Below, piece by piece: positions 3,832 to 6,395 of a stretch of 6,395 nucleotides of DNA. Each line of letters opens with the position of its first letter. The stretch's first letter is position 1. Made by a program: the position numbers and the translations under genes. The notes beneath the pieces are model-generated. The model was not told the origin of the DNA, searched no databases, and worked only from the letters and a program-made list of their open reading frames with translations. The stretch is taken from assembly GCA_020024815.1 (NCBI GenBank), contig JAHHTE010000122.1, positions 1 through 6,395 on the forward strand. Direction: 5' to 3'. Source of the stretch: Mailhella sp. GTDB lineage: Bacteria > Desulfobacterota > Desulfovibrionia > Desulfovibrionales > Desulfovibrionaceae.

Positions 3832-6144
3832 TTATACTTCGTCGCTCATACCACGAACTACTTTTAAAATATTTGGTAATTTTCGTATCTTATCCATTAA
3901 TTGATATAATTGCACAGCATCTACAACTTCAACTGTAAAATCAACTTCTGCCTTACCATCAATAGTACTTACAAGCATTAATGATTCAATGTTAACATCA
4001 GCACTTGAAACTTCTGCTGAGACTGTTGCAAGTAAGCCTTTACCATTTTTAGCAGTAACTTTAACTGTTGCTGGAAATGGTCTTGGTTCTGCATTTTGCC
4101 AGCTCACAGAAATTAACCGTTCTGGCTCTAAATCAACTAAATGAGGACAATTTGACATATGCACAATGACACCACGTCCTCGACTAATAAACCCAACAAC
4201 AGAATCTCCGGGAACAGGCTTACAACATTTTGCAAAATGAATTAATGTATCATCAATTCCCTGTACAACAATACCCTCTGGATTTGGCTTTCCAGCTGTA
4301 TTTGTATTTTGTTTTACTATTTGATCTTGTTGTTCAACTGTTTTTGGATCAAGAAAAGATTGTAATTTTGTTAATACTTTTTTAGGAGTAAATTTAGCAT
4401 AACCAACACTTGCATATAAATCTTCTATGCTTGAAGCTGAAAATTCAGAAATTAAATCTGCCATTGTACCATCTTTTACAGCACGAGCAACATTTATACC
4501 TATTTTACGCCCTTCTTTTTCAAGAATATCTTTACCTAAAGCAATAGCCGCAGTTCTTTCTTCTGTGCGTAAATAACTTTGAATTTTTGTTCTAGCTTTT
4601 GATGTTTTTACAAGTTTTAACCAATCTCGACTTGGATTTCTATTTTTATCAGTAATAATTTCAACAGTATCACCACTTTTTAATTTAGTGGAAAGTGGCA
4701 CTAAGCGACCATTTATTTTAGCACCAACACAATGTGAGCCTACATCTGTATGTATTAAAAAAGCAAAATCTAAAGGCGTAGCACCATCAGGTAATTGTTT
4801 TACAAGACCTTTTGGAGTAAACACATAAATTTCATCTTTAAATAAATCTAAACGTAATGTTTGCATAAATTCACGAGAATCAGCCTCATCACGTTGACGC
4901 TCTAAAATATCTCGTATCCATTGGAATTGAGGCATATCACCTGTTTTAATGGAATGACGCTTTTCTTTATAGAGCCAATGCGAAGCAACCCCATGCTCTG
5001 CAAAATTATTCATTTCTTCTGTACGAATTTGAATTTCTATTCTTTCACCTTCAGGCCCAATTACTGTACTATGTAAACTTTGGTATCCATTGGCTTTTGG
5101 TAAGGAAATATAATCTTTAAAACGTCCTGTTACTGGTCGCCATAAAGCATGAACTAAACCAAGCACAGCATAACAATCACGAAGTTCATTCACAATAACA
5201 CGGAAAGCAATAATATCATGCATTTCATCAAGACTTGTACCTTGTGCTTCCATTTTCATATAAATACTATATAATTGCTTAATTCTACCAAATACACGAC
5301 CTGCTATACCATTTTCAGCCATGATATTTTCAATTTTCGCAATAACTTTATTAATTATTTGTCGCTCAACTACTTGGTTTGTTTCAAGCCAACGTTGTAT
5401 ATATGTATATTTATCTGGTTGTAAATATCGAAAACTTAAATCTTCAAGCTCTTGTTTTATTTTATGTAAACCTAAACGGTTCGCAAGAGGTGCATATATA
5501 TCCATAGTTTCTTGTGAAATGGATATTTTTTTATGTGGTTTTTGAAATTGCAATGTTCGCATATTATGTGTTCTATCAGCTAATTTAACAATAGGAACAC
5601 GTATATCATGGCTCATTGCTAAAATCATTTTACGTATATTTTCTGCCTGAGCTTCTTCTTTTGTATCAAAACTCATTAAGCTAATTTTTGTTACACCATC
5701 AACAATATCAGCAACTTGTTCCCCAAATTCTACATCTAATTCTTCAATAGACGCATTAGTATCTTCAACTGTATCATGCAAAAGACCTGCTGCAATAGTA
5801 TGTTCATCAAATCCCATTTCTGCAATACTAAGAGCCACAGCAGAAGGGTGAATAAAATAAGGCTCACCAGACATTCTTAATTGTCCAGCATGGGCAACAG
5901 AAGCAAAATCATACGCTTTTTCAATTAATTTAACATCTGCTTGTGGATTATATTTAAGTGCAGCAGCAGTAATTGCTTCAACAGGTGTTATTTGATGAGA
6001 AATTTCTTCCTTTCGTAAAGCAACAGGAATAGAAACATCTCCCACACGTACCCCTTGTTGTGATTGTTGCGATTTTGATTGTGCCTCTTGCACTTTTTCC
6101 TTTTTATCTAGAACTTGCTCTTTTCTCTCTTGTTGATCTGCCAT
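3832..6144 (-). CDS. Bifunctional (p)ppGpp synthetase/hydrolase Rel/SpoT
   Basis: This 770-residue stringent-response enzyme makes (p)ppGpp from GTP/GDP and ATP and hydrolyses it. The HD hydrolase domain (about 70-220) keeps its metal and catalytic residues: H85, H99, H123-D124 in LLHDTVEDT, E127-D128, and D190/N194 in LADRTHNMRT, so hydrolase activity is expected. The synthetase domain (about 275-395) has GRIKQLYSIYMKM (R287, K289), HDIIAFRVIV, NGYQSLHST (Y354) and EIQIRTEEMNNFAEHG. A TGS domain (about 437-500) begins EIYVFTPKG. The helical/zinc-finger-like region has KCCKPVPGD and NCPHL (about 639-669), and an ACT domain (693-766) ends the protein. The first 50 or so residues are an extra Lys/Glu/Gln-rich tail (e.g. 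SKSQQSQQG) ahead of the usual start; most relatives are about 700-750 residues. An AAGGG site lies 7 bases before the ATG. The yhcH-like gene follows 10 bases after its stop. Synthetase and hydrolase both look intact, so Rel/SpoT rather than hydrolase-dead RelA. Confidence 0.97.
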   Translation of the reverse strand: MADQQERKEQVLDKKEKVQEAQSKSQQSQQGVRVGDVSIPVALRKEEISHQITPVEAITAAALKYNPQADVKLIEKAYDFASVAHAGQLRMSGEPYFIHPSAVALSIAEMGFDEHTIAAGLLHDTVEDTNASIEELDVEFGEQVADIVDGVTKISLMSFDTKEEAQAENIRKMILAMSHDIRVPIVKLADRTHNMRTLQFQKPHKKISISQETMDIYAPLANRLGLHKIKQELEDLSFRYLQPDKYTYIQRWLETNQVVERQIINKVIAKIENIMAENGIAGRVFGRIKQLYSIYMKMEAQGTSLDEMHDIIAFRVIVNELRDCYAVLGLVHALWRPVTGRFKDYISLPKANGYQSLHSTVIGPEGERIEIQIRTEEMNNFAEHGVASHWLYKEKRHSIKTGDMPQFQWIRDILERQRDEADSREFMQTLRLDLFKDEIYVFTPKGLVKQLPDGATPLDFAFLIHTDVGSHCVGAKINGRLVPLSTKLKSGDTVEIITDKNRNPSRDWLKLVKTSKARTKIQSYLRTEERTAAIALGKDILEKEGRKIGINVARAVKDGTMADLISEFSASSIEDLYASVGYAKFTPKKVLTKLQSFLDPKTVEQQDQIVKQNTNTAGKPNPEGIVVQGIDDTLIHFAKCCKPVPGDSVVGFISRGRGVIVHMSNCPHLVDLEPERLISVSWQNAEPRPFPATVKVTAKNGKGLLATVSAEVSSADVNIESLMLVSTIDGKAEVDFTVEVVDAVQLYQLMDKIRKLPNILKVVRGMSDEV

Positions 6145-6145
6145 A

Positions 6146-6160
6146 GTATAACCCTTATAC
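6146..6160 (-). promoter_or_regulatory. Small palindrome enclosing the rel ribosome binding site
   Basis: GTATAAGGGTTATAC on the - strand is a perfect 6-bp inverted repeat around GGG, with the AAGGG Shine-Dalgarno across the loop. It ends one base before the rel start codon (6144). It could be a weak RNA hairpin that tunes initiation, or chance in AT-rich DNA. Confidence 0.3.
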
Positions 6161-6169
6161 GTTTCTCAT

Positions 6170-6204
6170 ATTATACTTTTAAACCACATTTAACTTTTTG
6201 TCAA
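6170..6204 (-). promoter_or_regulatory. Putative rel promoter region
   Basis: A perfect -10 TATAAT (6175-6170) lies about 26 bases upstream of the rel start. A perfect -35 TTGACA occurs at 6204-6199, but the spacer is 23 bases, too long for the two to work together. TTGACA could instead pair with a TTTAAA/TTAAAA -10 at about 15-16 bases, or TATAAT may act with a poor -35 and an activator. Probably the promoter region; the exact element is unclear. Confidence 0.45.
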
Positions 6205-6250
6205 AAAAAACATACAATTAACAAGAGATTTTTTCTTTTTTTATATTTTT

Positions 6251-6288
6251 TTTGAGAGGAGAACTTTTGAAAAAGTTCCCCTCTCAAA
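6251..6288. repeat. Long imperfect palindrome, candidate dispersed element
   Basis: Arms TTTGAGAGGAGAACTTTT (6251-6268) and AAAAGTTCCCCTCTCAAA (6271-6288) form an 18-bp stem with one A-C mismatch around GA. No T-run follows it on either strand, so it is not an ordinary terminator. It shares GAGAGGGG and a nearby AAGTTTTAA with the hairpin region near 117-167. I recall similar G-rich/AACTTTTT hairpins scattered between genes in Desulfovibrio-type genomes; that is recollection only. Confidence 0.6.
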
Positions 6289-6313
6289 CTCTCCCTTTAA
6301 AACTTTTTAACCC

Positions 6314-6350
6314 AAAAACTCTTTTGCGTGCAAAAGAGTTTTTATTTTTT
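6314..6350. terminator. Intrinsic terminator at the right edge
   Basis: AAAAACTCTTTTG (6314-6326) and CAAAAGAGTTTTT (6331-6343) pair perfectly over 13 bp around CGTG. On + the stem is followed by ATTTTTT; on - it ends in TTTTT before GGG. No + strand gene ends nearby, so it most likely terminates a leftward gene lying beyond the right edge, insulating rel from it. The remaining 6351-6395 is AT-rich and shows no gene. Confidence 0.7.
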
Positions 6351-6395
6351 ACAATTAACTATTTATAAAAAAATAACACAAATAATACGTTATTA

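Noticed and set aside
3665..3904. + strand open frame across the yhcH-like/rel junction
   Set aside because: It is antisense to two confident genes and reads as Phe/His-rich nonsense.
5321..5545. + strand open frame inside rel
   Set aside because: It is antisense to the conserved Rel hydrolase/synthetase region; no promoter or protein similarity.
6170..6204. TTGACA and TATAAT as one ideal rel promoter
   Set aside because: The 23-base spacing is too long for a normal sigma-70 promoter, so only a general promoter region is called.
1..6395. Mobile element, CRISPR array or defence island
   Set aside because: No transposase, integrase or nuclease motifs, no spaced direct repeats and no target-site duplications were seen; the tRNA-Sec 3' end shows no attachment-like duplication in the window.

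Overview
The window is AT-rich bacterial chromosome with mostly full-length genes. LPS-type sugar transfer (a family 9 glycosyltransferase), a textbook sigma-54 promoter, a selenocysteine tRNA and a long bifunctional Rel enzyme point to a Gram-negative bacterium. My best guess is a low-GC member of the Desulfovibrio/Lawsonia group. That is inference from gene style and intergenic hairpins, not from a database match.

Left half (+ strand). After about 260 bases of AT-rich non-coding DNA holding two hairpins, an extended -10 promoter leads into a small ThiS/MoaD-like beta-grasp protein (263-508) and a 531-residue family 9 glycosyltransferase with a long helical C-terminal extension (513-2108), only 4 bases apart. 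A sigma-54 promoter (2121-2136) then precedes a second gene pair. The first (2214-2831) encodes an unrecognised 205-residue acidic protein. The second (2842-3171) encodes a 109-residue helical protein resembling FlgN/FliT-type flagellar export chaperones. Sigma-54 control, a chaperone-like protein and a glycosyltransferase together suggest flagellar or cell-surface assembly, possibly flagellin glycosylation. This is the least described part of the window.

Middle. A 13-bp hairpin (3172-3201) ends the + strand genes and also lies just past the 3' end of the convergent tRNA-Sec gene (3207-3300, - strand), so it probably serves both directions.

Right half (- strand). Rel/SpoT (3832-6144) makes and degrades (p)ppGpp. 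It is followed after 10 bases by a YhcH/YjgK/YiaL-family sugar-anomerase-like protein (3336-3821), then after 35 bases by tRNA-Sec, which has its own apparent promoter overlapping the yhcH-like stop codon. Beyond the rel promoter region, the right edge holds a long imperfect palindrome and a strong bidirectional terminator, probably the end of a neighbouring gene outside the window. No mobile element, CRISPR array or clear sign of recent transfer was seen.
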